This document shows, in pieces, positions 53,347 through 64,000 of a stretch of DNA of 64,000 bases. This DNA comes from Auanema rhodensis. Its lineage: Eukaryota; Nematoda; Chromadorea; Rhabditida; Rhabditidae. Position 1 is the first letter of the stretch. The number at the start of each line of letters is the position of its first letter. The notes under the pieces were generated by a model. That model searched no databases. It saw only the letters and a program-made list of their open reading frames with translations, and had not been told where the DNA came from. The DNA is taken from the NCBI GenBank assembly GCA_964057225.1, contig OZ059899.1, positions 18,918,501 through 18,982,500 on the forward strand. The letters are read 5' to 3'. The translations under genes were made by a program, and so were the position numbers.

Positions 53347-53697
53347 ACTTATATCAGTTGATATCTCGGTGAATTTTTAAGCTAGCGCAAATCTGATAAA
53401 ACAGATCGACGCAGCTTAAAAATCCGCATCGAATGCACTATACAACATTGAGAAACGCTTAGTACAAAAATTAGTTATGATCGTTTGAAAAAAGATGCAT
53501 TAGTGTATGTTGAGTTTCCATGTACACTCAACATTGCTTCCAAAAACATTTTGACAAAAATTTTTCCGAAAAATTTCAAAATAATTTCGCAAAAAATAGT
53601 TGTTTTTAGATTCCTTTTCTCAAAACAAAGACGATGGACAATGTTATTCAACGAAAAAATTAATTCTGCAGGGTGAAAATCGAGGATATAAGTGTGA
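53347..53697 (+). repeat. Hybrid monomer 153 (class I left part, class B right part)
   Basis: It follows class I through a250 and then switches to the B sequence with t254, c273 and AAAACAAAG as in the preceding monomer 152. The switch is between 243 and 254, in the A run. It sits next to monomer 152, from which the right part was probably copied. Confidence 0.85.
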
Positions 53698-54048
53698 ACT
53701 TATATCAGTTGATATCTCGGTGAATTTTTAAGCTAGCGCAAATCTGATAAAACAGATCGACGCAGCTTAAAAATCCGCATCGAATGCACTATACAACATT
53801 GAGAAACGCTTAGTACAAAAATTAGTTATGATCGTTTGAAAAAAGATGCATTAGTGTATGTTGAGTTTCCATGTACACTCAACATTGCTTCCAAAAACAT
53901 TTTGACAAAAATTTTTCCGAAAAATTTCAAAATAATTTCGCAAAAAATAGAAGTTTTTAGATTCCTTTTTTCAAGGCAAAGACGATGGACAATGTTATTC
54001 AACGAAAAAATTAATTCTGCAGAGTGAAAATCGAGGATATAAGTGTGA

Positions 54049-54399
54049 ACTTATATCAGTTGATATCTCGGTGAATTTTCAAGCTAGCGCAAATCTGATA
54101 ACACAGATCGACGCAGCTTAAAAATCCGCATCGAATGCACTATACAACATTGAGAAACGCTTAATACAAAGTCTAGTTATGATCGTTTGAAAAATGATGC
54201 ATTAGTGTATGTTGAGTTTCCATGTACACTCAACATTGCTTCCAAAAACATTTTGACAAAAATTTTTCCGAAAATTTTCAAAATAATTTTGCAAAAAGTA
54301 GATGTTTTTAGATTCCTTTTTTCAAGGCAAAGACGATGGACAATGTTATTCAACGAAAAAATTAATTCTCCAGGGTGAAAATCGAGGATGTAAGTGTGA
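54049..54399 (+). repeat. GTC-substituted monomer (first of five, monomer 155)
   Basis: Three adjacent bases at monomer positions 123-125 read GTC instead of AAT (window 54171-54173). The monomer also has t227, a232, t242, c322 and g342. Five copies exist, monomers 155, 158, 163, 172 and 175, each followed by a class T monomer. The same three-base change in all five shows that they descend from one ancestor by duplication. Confidence 0.9.
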
Positions 54400-55803
54400 A
54401 CTTATATCAGTTGATATCTCGGTGCATTTTTAAGCTAGCGCAAATCTGATAACACAGATCGACGCAGCTTAAACATCCGCATCGAATGCACTATACAACA
54501 TTGAGAAACGCTTAATACAAAAATTAGTTATGATCCTTTGAAAAATGATGCATTAGTGTATGTTGAGTTTCCATGTACACTCAACATTGCTTCCAAAAAC
54601 ATTTTTACAAAAATTTTTCCGAAAATTTTCGAAACAATTTCGCAAAAAGTAGATGTTTTTAGATTCCTTTTTTCAAGGCAAAGAAGATGGACATTGTTAT
54701 TCAACGAAAAAATTAATTCTGCAGGGTGAAAATCGAGGATATAAGTGTGAACTTATATCAGTTGATATCTCGGTGCATTTTTAAGCTAGCGCAAATCTGA
54801 TAACACAGATCGACGCAGCTTAAAAATCCGCATCGAATGCACTATACAACATTGAGAAACGCTTAATACAAAAATTAGTTATGATCGTTTGAAAAATGAT
54901 GCATTAGTGTATGTTGAGTTTCCATGTACACTCAACATTGCTTCCAAAAACATTTTTACAAAAATTTTTCCGAAAATTTTCGAAACAATTTCGCAAAAAG
55001 TAGATGTTTTTAGATTCCTTTTTTCAAGGCAAAGACGATGGACAATGTTATTCAACGAAAAAATTAATTCTGCAGAGTGAAAATCGAGGATATAAGTGTG
55101 AACTTATATCAGTTGATATCTCGGTGAATTTTCAAGCTAGCGCAAATCTGATAACACAGATCGACGCAGCTTAAAAATCCGCATCGAATGCACTATACAA
55201 CATTGAGAAACGCTTAATACAAAGTCTAGTTATGATCGTTTGAAAAATGATGCATTAGTGTATGTTGAGTTTCCATGTACACTCAACATTGCTTCCAAAA
55301 ACATTTTGACAAAAATTTTTCCGAAAATTTTCAAAATAATTTTGCAAAAAGTAGATGTTTTTAGATTCCTTTTTTCAAGGCAAAGACGATGGACAATGTT
55401 ATTCAACGAAAAAATTAATTCTCCAGGGTGAAAATCGAGGATGTAAGTGTGAACTTATATCAGTTGATATCTCGGTGCATTTTTAAGCTAGCGCAAATCT
55501 GATAACACAGATCGACGCAGCTTAAACATCCGCATCGAATGCACTATACAACATTGAGAAACGCTTAATACAAAAATTAGTTATGATCGTTTGAAAAATG
55601 ATGCATTAGTGTATGTTGAGTTTCCATGTACACTCAACATTGCTTCCAAAAACATTTTTACAAAAATTTTTCCGAAAATTTTCGAAACAATTTCGCAAAA
55701 AGTAGATGTTTTTAGATTCCTTTTTTCAAGGCAAAGACGATGGACATTGTTATTCAACGAAAAAATTAATTCTGCAGGGTGAAAATCGAGGATATAAGTG
55801 TGA
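54049..55803 (+). repeat. 3-monomer HOR [GTC monomer, T, T] (155-157, 158-160)
   Basis: Monomers 155-157 (54049-55101) and 158-160 (55102-56154) repeat at an offset of 1053 bp; the marked interval ends with the second T of the second unit's first pair. The same opening pair recurs at 163-164, 172-173 and 175-176. Monomers 156 and 157 differ at 295 and 326. Monomer 156 has GATCCTTTG near 54535 in place of GATCGTTTG. Confidence 0.85.
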
Positions 55804-56505
55804 ACTTATATCAGTTGATATCTCGGTGCATTTTTAAGCTAGCGCAAATCTGATAACACAGATCGACGCAGCTTAAAAATCCGCATCGAATGCACTATAC
55901 AACATTGAGAAACGCTTAATACAAAAATTAGTTATGATCGTTTGAAAAATGATGCATTAGTGTATGTTGAGTTTCCATGTACACTCAACATTGCTTCCAA
56001 AAACATTTTTACAAAAATTTTTCCGAAAATTTTCGAAACAATTTCGCAAAAAGTAGATGTTTTTAGATTCCTTTTTTCAAGGCAAAGACGATGGACATTG
56101 TTATTCAACGAAAAAATTAATTCTGCAGGGTGAAAATCGAGGATATAAGTGTGAACTTATATCAGTTGATATCTCGGTGCATTTTTAAGCTAGCGCAAAT
56201 CTGATAACACAGATCGACGCAGCTTAAAAATCCGCATCGAATGCACTATACAACATTGAGAAACGCTCAATACAAAAATTAGTTATGATCGTTTGAAAAA
56301 TGATGCATTAGTGTATGTTGAGTTTCCATGTACACTCAACATTGCTTCCAAAAACATTTTTACAAAAATTTTTCCGGAAAATTTCGAAACAATTTCGCAA
56401 AAAGTAGATGTTTTTAGATTCCTTTTTCCAAGGCAAAGACGATGGACAATGTTATTCAACGAAAAAATTGATTCTCCAGGGTGAAAATCGAGGATGTAAG
56501 TGTGA

Positions 56506-56856
56506 ACTTATATCAGTTGATATCTCGGTGCATTTTCAAGCTAGCGCAAATCTGATAACACAGATCGACGCAGCTTAAAAATCCGCATCTAATGCACTAT
56601 ACAACATTGAGAAACGCTTAATACAAAAATTAGTTATGATCGTTTGAAAAATGATGCATTAGTGTATGTTGAGTTTCCATGTACACTCAACATTGCTTCC
56701 AAAAACATTTTTACAAAAATTTTTCCGGAAAATTTCGAAACAATTTTGCAAAAAGTAGAAGTTTTTAGATTCCTTTTTTCAAGGCAAAGACGATGGACAA
56801 TGTTATTCAACGAAAAAATTAATTCTGCAGAGTGAAAATCGAGGATATAAGTGTGA
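56506..56856 (+). repeat. Hybrid monomer 162 (class P left part, class I right part)
   Basis: It has g223, c236, t242 and g250 as in class P, then a255, t274 and a326 as in class I. The switch lies in positions 251-254. Confidence 0.85.
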
Positions 56857-57909
56857 ACTTATATCAGTTGATATCTCGGTGAATTTTCAAGCTAGCGCAA
56901 ATCTGATAACACAGATCGACGCAGCTTAAAAATCCGCATCGAATGCACTATACAACATTGAGAAACGCTTAATACAAAGTCTAGTTATGATCGTTTGAAA
57001 AATGATGCATTAGTGTATGTTGAGTTTCCATGTACACTCAACATTGCTTCCAAAAACATTTTGACAAAAATTTTTCCGAAAATTTTCAAAATAATTTTGC
57101 AAAAAGTAGATGTTTTTAGATTCCTTTTTTCAAGGCAAAGACGATGGACAATGTTATTCAACGAAAAAATTAATTCTCCAGGGTGAAAATCGAGGATGTA
57201 AGTGTGAACTTATATCAGTTGATATCTCGGTGCATTTTTAAGCTAGCGCAAATCTGATAACACAGATCGACGCAGCTTAAACATCCGCATCGAATGCACT
57301 ATACAACATTGAGAAACGCTTAATACAAAAATTAGTTATGATCGTTTGAAAAATGATGCATTAGTGTATGTTGAGTTTCCATGTACACTCAACATTGCTT
57401 CCAAAAACATTTTTACAAAAATTTTTCCGAAAATTTTCGAAACAATTTCGCAAAAAGTAGATGTTTTTAGATTCCTTTTTTCAAGGCAAAGACGATGGAC
57501 ATTGTTATTCAACGAAAAAATTAATTCTGCAGGGTGAAAATCGAGGATATAAGTGTGAACTTATATCAGTTGATATCTCGGTGCATTTTTAAGCTAGCGC
57601 AAATCTGATAACACAGATCGACGCAGCTTAAAAATCCGCATCGAATGCACTATACAACATTGAGAAACGCTCAATACAAAAATTAGTTATGATCGTTTGA
57701 AAAATGATGCATTAGTGTATGTTGAGTTTCCATGTACACTCAACATTGCTTCCAAAAACATTTTTACAAAAATTTTTCCGGAAAATTTCGAAACAATTTC
57801 GCAAAAAGTAGATGTTTTTAGATTCCTTTTTCCAAGGCAAAGACGATGGACAATGTTATTCAACGAAAAAATTGATTCTCCAGGGTGAAAATCGAGGATG
57901 TAAGTGTGA

Positions 57910-59664
57910 ACTTATATCAGTTGATATCTCGGTGCATTTTCAAGCTAGCGCAAATCTGATAACACAGATCGACGCAGCTTAAAAATCCGCATCTAATGCA
58001 CTATACAACATTGAGAAACGCTTAATACAAAAATTAGTTATGATCGTTTGAAAAATGATGCATTAGTGTATGTTGAGTTTCCATGTACACTCAACATTGC
58101 TTCCAAAAACATTTTTACAAAAATTTTTCCGGAAAATTTCGAAACAATTTTGCAAAAAGTAGATGTTTTTAGATTCCTTTTTCCAAGGCAAAGACGATGG
58201 ACAATGTTATTCAACGAAAAAATTAATTCTGCAGGGTGAAAATCGAGGATATAAGTGTGAACTTATATCAGTTGATATCTCGGTGCATTTTTAAGCTAGC
58301 GCAAATCTGATAACACAGATCGACGCAGCTTAAAAATCCACATCGAATGCACTATACAACATTGAGAAACGCTTAATACAAAAATTAGTTATGATCGTTT
58401 GAAAAATGATGCATTAGTGTATGTTGAGTTTCCATGTACACTCAACATTGCTTCCAAAAACATTTTGACAAAAATTTTTTCGAAAAATTTCAGAATATTT
58501 TAGCAAAAAATAGTTGTTTTTAGATTCCTTTTCTCAAGGCAAAGACGATGGACAATGTTATTCAACGAAAAAATTAATTCTGCAGGGTGAAAATCGAGGA
58601 TATAAGTGTGAACTTATATCAGTTGATATCTCGGTGAATTTTTAAGCTAGCGCAAATCTGATAAAACAGATCAACGCAGCTTAAAAATCCGCATCGAATG
58701 CACTATACAACATTGAGAAACGCTTAATACAAAAATTAGTTATGATCGTTTGAAAAAAGATGCATTAGTGTATGTTGAGTTTCCATGTACACTCAACATT
58801 GCTTCCAAAAACATTTTGACAAAAATTTTACCGAAAAATTTCAAAATAATTTCGCAAAAAATAGAAGTTTTTAGATTCCTTTTTTCAAGGCAAAGACGAT
58901 GGACAATGTTATTCAACGAAAAAATTAATTCTGCAGAGTGAAAATCGAGGATATAAGTGTGAACTTATATCAGTTGATATCTCTGTGAATTTTTAAGCTA
59001 GCGCAAATCTGATAAAACAGATCGACGCAGCTTAAAAATCCGCATCGAATGCACTATACAACATTGAGAAACGCTTAATACAAAAATTAGTTATGATCGT
59101 TTGAAAAAAGATGCATTAGTGTATGTTGAGTTTCCATGTATACTCAACATTGCTTCCAAAAACATTTTGACAAAAATTTTTCCGAAAAATTTCAAAATAA
59201 TTTCGCAAAAAATAGAAGTTTTTAGATTCCTTTTTTCAAGGCAAAGACGATGGACAATGTTATTCAACGAAAAAATTAATTCTGCAGAGTGAAAATCGAG
59301 GATATAAGTGTGAACTTATATCAGTTGATATCTCGGTGAATTTTTAAGCTAGCGCAAATCTGATAACACAGATCGACGCAGCTTAAAAATCCGCATCGAA
59401 TGCACTATACAACATTGAGAAACGCTTAATACAAAAATTAGTTATGATCGTTTGAAAAATGATGCATTAGTGTATGTTGAGTTTCCATGTACACTCAACA
59501 TTGCTTCCAAAAACATTTTGACAAAAATTTTTTCGAAAAATTTCAGAATATTTTAGCAAAAAATAGTTGTTTTTAGATTCCTTTTCTCAAAACAAAGACG
59601 ATGGACAATGTTATTCAACGAAAAAATTAATTCTGCAGGGTGAAAATCGAGGATATAAGTGTGA
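57910..59664 (+). repeat. Five-monomer cassette, copy 2 (monomers 166-170)
   Basis: It shares CATCTAATG in its first monomer and CCACATCG in its second with copy 3 but not with copy 1, so copies 2 and 3 are closer relatives. Confidence 0.92.
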
Positions 59665-60015
59665 ACTTATATCAGTTGATATCTCGGTGAATTTTTAAGC
59701 TAGCGCAAATCTGATAAAACAGATCGACGCAGCTTAAAAATCCGCATCGAATGCACTATACAACATTGAGAAACGCTTAGTACAAAAATTAGTTATGATC
59801 GTTTGAAAAAAGATGCATTAGTGTATGTTGAGTTTCCATGTACACTCAACATTGCTTCCAAAAACATTTTTACAAAAATTTTTCCGGAAAATTTCAAAAT
59901 AATTTCGCAAAAAATAGAAGTTTTTAGATTCCTTTTTTCAAGGCAAAGACGATGGACAATGTTATTCAACGAAAAAATTAATTCTGCAGAGTGAAAATCG
60001 AGGATATAAGTGTGA
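59665..60015 (+). repeat. Hybrid monomer 171 (class P left part, class I right part)
   Basis: It has t207 and g223 as in class P, then a232, a250 and a255 as in class I. The switch lies in positions 224-231. It is a fixed member of the 12-monomer HOR; the partial monomer 183 occupies the same place. Confidence 0.85.
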
Positions 60016-60717
60016 ACTTATATCAGTTGATATCTCGGTGAATTTTCAAGCTAGCGCAAATCTGATAACACAGATCGACGCAGCTTAAAAATCCGCATCG
60101 AATGCACTATACAACATTGAGAAACGCTTAATACAAAGTCTAGTTATGATCGTTTGAAAAATGATGCATTAGTGTATGTTGAGTTTCCATGTACACTCAA
60201 CATTGCTTCCAAAAACATTTTGACAAAAATTTTTCCGAAAATTTTCAAAATAATTTTGCAAAAAGTAGATGTTTTTAGATTCCTTTTTTCAAGGCAAAGA
60301 CGATGGACAATGTTATTCAACGAAAAAATTAATTCTCCAGGGTGAAAATCGAGGATGTAAGTGTGAACTTATATCAGTTGATATCTCGGTGCATTTTTAA
60401 GCTAGCGCAAATCTGATAACACAGATCGACGCAGCTTAAACATCCGCATCGAATGCACTATACAACATTGAGAAACGCTTAATACAAAAATTAGTTATGA
60501 TCGTTTGAAAAATGATGCATTAGTGTATGTTGAGTTTCCATGTACACTCAACATTGCTTCCAAAAACATTTTTACAAAAATTTTTCCGAAAATTTTCGAA
60601 ACAATTTCGCAAAAAGTAGATGTTTTTAGATTCCTTTTTTCAAGGCAAAGACGATGGACATTGTTATTCAACGAAAAAATTAATTCTGCAGGGTGAAAAT
60701 CGAGGATATAAGTGTGA

Positions 60718-61068
60718 ACTTATATCAGTTGATATCTCGGTGCATTTTTAAGCTAGCGCAAATCTGATAACACAGATCGACGCAGCTTAAAAATCCGCAT
60801 CGAATGCACTATACAACATTGAGAAACGCTCAATACAAAAATTAGTTATGATCGTTTGAAAAATGATGCATTAGTGTATGTTGAGTTTCCATGTACACTC
60901 AACATTGCTTCCAAAAACATTTTTACAAAAATTTTTCCGGAAAATTTCGAAACAATTTCGCAAAAAGTAGATGTTTTTAGATTCCTTTTTCCAAGGCAAA
61001 GACGATGGACAATGTTATTCAACGAAAAAATTAATTCTGCAGAGTGAAAATCGAGGATATAAGTGTGA
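60718..61068 (+). repeat. Hybrid monomer 174 (class P with class I-type end)
   Basis: It has g223, c236 and c274 as in class P but a314, g322 and a326 at the end, and is followed by a26 and c32. The switch lies between 275 and 314. Confidence 0.75.
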
Positions 61069-64000
61069 ACTTATATCAGTTGATATCTCGGTGAATTTTC
61101 AAGCTAGCGCAAATCTGATAACACAGATCGACGCAGCTTAAAAATCCGCATCGAATGCACTATACAACATTGAGAAACGCTTAATACAAAGTCTAGTTAT
61201 GATCGTTTGAAAAATGATGCATTAGTGTATGTTGAGTTTCCATGTACACTCAACATTGCTTCCAAAAACATTTTGACAAAAATTTTTCCGAAAATTTTCA
61301 AAATAATTTTGCAAAAAGTAGATGTTTTTAGATTCCTTTTTTCAAGGCAAAGACGATGGACAATGTTATTCAACGAAAAAATTAATTCTCCAGGGTGAAA
61401 ATCGAGGATGTAAGTGTGAACTTATATCAGTTGATATCTCGGTGCATTTTTAAGCTAGCGCAAATCTGATAACACAGATCGACGCAGCTTAAACATCCGC
61501 ATCGAATGCACTATACAACATTGAGAAACGCTTAATACAAAAATTAGTTATGATCGTTTGAAAAATGATGCATTAGTGTATGTTGAGTTTCCATGTACAC
61601 TCAACATTGCTTCCAAAAACATTTTTACAAAAATTTTTCCGAAAATTTTCGAAACAATTTCGCAAAAAGTAGATGTTTTTAGATTCCTTTTTTCAAGGCA
61701 AAGACGATGGACATTGTTATTCAACGAAAAAATTAATTCTGCAGGGTGAAAATCGAGGATATAAGTGTGAACTTATATCAGTTGATATCTCGGTGCATTT
61801 TTAAGCTAGCGCAAATCTGATAACACAGATCGACGCAGCTTAAAAATCCGCATCGAATGCACTATACAACATTGAGAAACGCTCAATACAAAAATTAGTT
61901 ATGATCGTTTGAAAAATGATGCATTAGTGTATGTTGAGTTTCCATGTACACTCAACATTGCTTCCAAAAACATTTTTACAAAAATTTTTCCGGAAAATTT
62001 CGAAACAATTTCGCAAAAAGTAGATGTTTTTAGATTCCTTTTTCCAAGGCAAAGAAGATGGACAATGTTATTCAACGAAAAAATTGATTCTCCAGGGTGA
62101 AAATCGAGGATGTAAGTGTGAACTTATATCAGTTGATATCTCGGTGCATTTTCAAGCTAGCGCAAATCTGATAACACAGATCGACGCAGCTTAAAAATCC
62201 GCATCTAATGCACTATACAACATTGAGAAACGCTTAATACAAAAATTAGTTATGATCGTTTGAAAAATGATGCATTAGTGTATGTTGAGTTTCCATGTAC
62301 ACTCAACATTGCTTCCAAAAACATTTTTACAAAAATTTTTCCGGAAAATTTCGAAACAATTTTGCAAAAAGTAGATGTTTTTAGATTCCTTTTTCCAAGG
62401 CAAAGACGATGGACAATGTTATTCAACGAAAAAATTAATTCTGCAGGGTGAAAATCGAGGATATAAGTGTGAACTTATATCAGTTGATATCTCGGTGCAT
62501 TTTTAAGCTAGCGCAAATCTGATAACACAGATCGACGCAGCTTAAAAATCCACATCGAATGCACTATACAACATTGAGAAACGCTTAATACAAAAATTAG
62601 TTATGATCGTTTGAAAAAAGATGCATTAGTGTATGTTGAGTTTCCATGTACACTCAACATTGCTTCCAAAAACATTTTGACAAAAATTTTTTCGAAAAAT
62701 TTCAGAATATTTTAGCAAAAAATAGTTGTTTTTAGATTCCTTTTCTCAAGGCAAAGACGATGGACAATGTTATTCAACGAAAAAATTAATTCTGCAGGGT
62801 GAAAATCGAGGATATAAGTGTGAACTTATATCAGTTGATATCTCGGTGAATTTTTAAGCTAGCGCAAATCTGATAAAACAGATCAACGCAGCTTAAAAAT
62901 CCGCATCGAATGCACTATACAACATTGAGAAACGCTTAATACAAAAATTAGTTATGATCGTTTGAAAAAAGATGCATTAGTGTATGTTGAGTTTCCATGT
63001 ACACTCAACATTGCTTCCAAAAACATTTTGACAAAAATTTTACCGAAAAATTTCAAAATAATTTCGCAAAAAATAGAAGTTTTTAGATTCCTTTTTTCAA
63101 GGCAAAGACGATGGACAATGTTATTCAACGAAAAAATTAATTCTGCAGAGTGAAAATCGAGGATATAAGTGTGAACTTATATCAGTTGATATCTCTGTGA
63201 ATTTTTAAGCTAGCGCAAATCTGATAAAACAGATCGACGCAGCTTAAAAATCCGCATCGAATGCACTATACAACATTGAGAAACGCTTAATACAAAAATT
63301 AGTTATGATCGTTTGAAAAAAGATGCATTAGTGTATGTTGAGTTTCCATGTATACTCAACATTGCTTCCAAAAACATTTTGACAAAAATTTTTCCGAAAA
63401 ATTTCAAAATAATTTCGCAAAAAATAGAAGTTTTTAGATTCCTTTTTTCAAGGCAAAGACGATGGACAATGTTATTCAACGAAAAAATTAATTCTGCAGA
63501 GTGAAAATCGAGGATATAAGTGTGAACTTATATCAGTTGATATCTCGGTGAATTTTTAAGCTAGCGCAAATCTGATAACACAGATCGACGCAGCTTAAAA
63601 ATCCGCATCGAATGCACTATACAACATTGAGAAACGCTTAATACAAAAATTAGTTATGATCGTTTGAAAAATGATGCATTAGTGTATGTTGAGTTTCCAT
63701 GTACACTCAACATTGCTTCCAAAAACATTTTGACAAAAATTTTTTCGAAAAATTTCAGAATATTTTAGCAAAAAATAGTTGTTTTTAGATTCCTTTTCTC
63801 AAAACAAAGACGATGGACAATGTTATTCAACGAAAAAATTAATTCTGCAGGGTGAAAATCGAGGATATAAGTGTGAACTTATATCAGTTGATATCTCGGT
63901 GAATTTTTAAGCTAGCGCAAATCTGATAAAACAGATCGACGCAGCTTAAAAATCCGCATCGAATGCACTATACAACATTGAGAAACGCTTAGTACAAAAA
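61069..64000 (+). repeat. 12-monomer HOR, copy 2, cut by the window end (monomers 175-183)
   Basis: It matches copy 1 for eight full monomers and the first 124 bp of the ninth. A private c-to-a change near 62055 (AAGAAGATGG) and a147 in monomer 179 are among the few differences seen. Confidence 0.92.
62122..63876 (+). repeat. Five-monomer cassette, copy 3 (monomers 178-182)
   Basis: Part of the second 12-monomer HOR. Its B monomer (179) has a147, whereas the matching monomers 149 and 167 have t147. Confidence 0.92.

Larger units (their letters stand above)
56857..61068 (+). repeat. 12-monomer HOR, copy 1 (monomers 163-174, 4212 bp)
   Basis: Order: GTC monomer, T, P, P, B, t219a, c179t, B with AAAACAAAG, hybrid 171, GTC monomer, T, hybrid 174. 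The next copy starts at 61069 in the same order and follows it to the end of the window, including g116 (CTTAGTAC) in the partial monomer 183 as in 171. This is the longest clear unit in the window. Confidence 0.92.
1..64000 (+). repeat. 351-bp tandem satellite array, 182 complete monomers plus one partial
   Basis: The whole window is one head-to-tail array with a 351-bp period. Landmarks recur once per period, for example the NheI site GCTAGC at monomer position 35 and the EcoRV site GATATC at position 14. Monomers 1-27 start at 351(n-1)+1; later ones shift by one base after each of six deletions, giving a last complete monomer at 63526-63876. Most differences between monomers are substitutions at a limited set of shared positions. 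No insertion larger than one base, inversion or foreign sequence was seen. Such arrays are typical of eukaryotic centromeric or pericentromeric heterochromatin; that location is inference. The family is not recognised. About 32% GC, counted in monomer 1. Confidence 0.98.
45980..64000 (+). repeat. Domain IV: monomers 132-183, class P and GTC-substituted monomers
   Basis: It begins with four deletion-bearing B monomers in dimeric units. A class P run with a 4-monomer period follows (about 48.8-51.9 kb), and then a region built from [GTC monomer, T] pairs and a recurring five-monomer cassette, ending in a 12-monomer HOR. Confidence 0.7.

Noticed and set aside
1-64000. CRISPR array
   Set aside because: The period is 351 bp with no short direct repeat separated by unique spacers; the entire unit is conserved.
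1-64000. Tandem mobile element or transposon-derived repeat
   Set aside because: No transposase, reverse transcriptase, terminal repeats or target-site duplications; the monomer has no coding capacity.
1-64000. Known insect satellites such as the Drosophila 359-bp family or the Tribolium 360-bp family
   Set aside because: The length is similar but I could not recognise the sequence as either; a similarity search would be needed to assign a family.
1-64000. Assembly artefact producing duplicated blocks
   Set aside because: Block copies differ by scattered private substitutions and have many different offsets, which is unlike simple misassembly. It cannot be excluded without reads, especially for blocks where no difference was seen (1-1755 and 3160-4914).

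Overview
The window is a single uninterrupted block of tandem satellite DNA. A monomer of 351 bp repeats head to tail from base 1 to base 64000: 182 complete monomers plus a 124-bp partial one (63877-64000). Phase is kept throughout. Monomer n starts at 351(n-1)+1, minus one base for each of six single-base deletions, in monomers 28, 103, 132, 134, 137 and 139. I found no protein-coding gene, RNA gene, transposon insertion, strand inversion or unique flanking sequence. The first monomer has 111 G+C of 351 (about 32%).

This is eukaryotic heterochromatic DNA, centromeric or pericentromeric by inference. I do not recognise the family. CpG is not depleted (14 CpG in monomer 1 against about 8.8 expected from its C and G counts). 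That argues against a heavily CpG-methylated genome such as a vertebrate's or most plants', and fits an invertebrate with sparse DNA methylation such as many insects. The species cannot be named from this window.

The monomers fall into about eleven recognisable sequence classes, and their order shows nested higher-order repeats (HORs). By class make-up there are four domains. Domain I (1-15092) mixes classes L, E and many B. Domain II (15093-30536) brings in classes I, R and T. Domain III (30537-45979) brings in t219a, c179t and G classes. Domain IV (45980-64000) is rich in class P and a class carrying a three-base GTC substitution. Duplicated blocks of 1, 2, 3, 4, 5, 6, 7, 8, 9, 12, 16 and 18 monomer offsets can be read from shared private variants. 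The right end is a 12-monomer HOR of 4212 bp whose second copy runs off the window. Hybrid monomers show where recombination joined different classes, mostly within monomer positions 222-255.

Each monomer carries several dyads: an extended hairpin at positions 27-77, a 9-bp stem with a GTGA loop across the chosen monomer boundary (339 to 9 of the next), a 9-bp stem at 161-188, an A/T-tract dyad at 212-230 and a small palindrome at 5-18. About 140 monomers hold an open frame of 63 codons, but it begins at TTG, has no in-frame ATG, and is stopped at one fixed codon in 41 monomers. I treat it as non-coding. All comparisons were made by eye, so 'identical' below means no difference was noticed.
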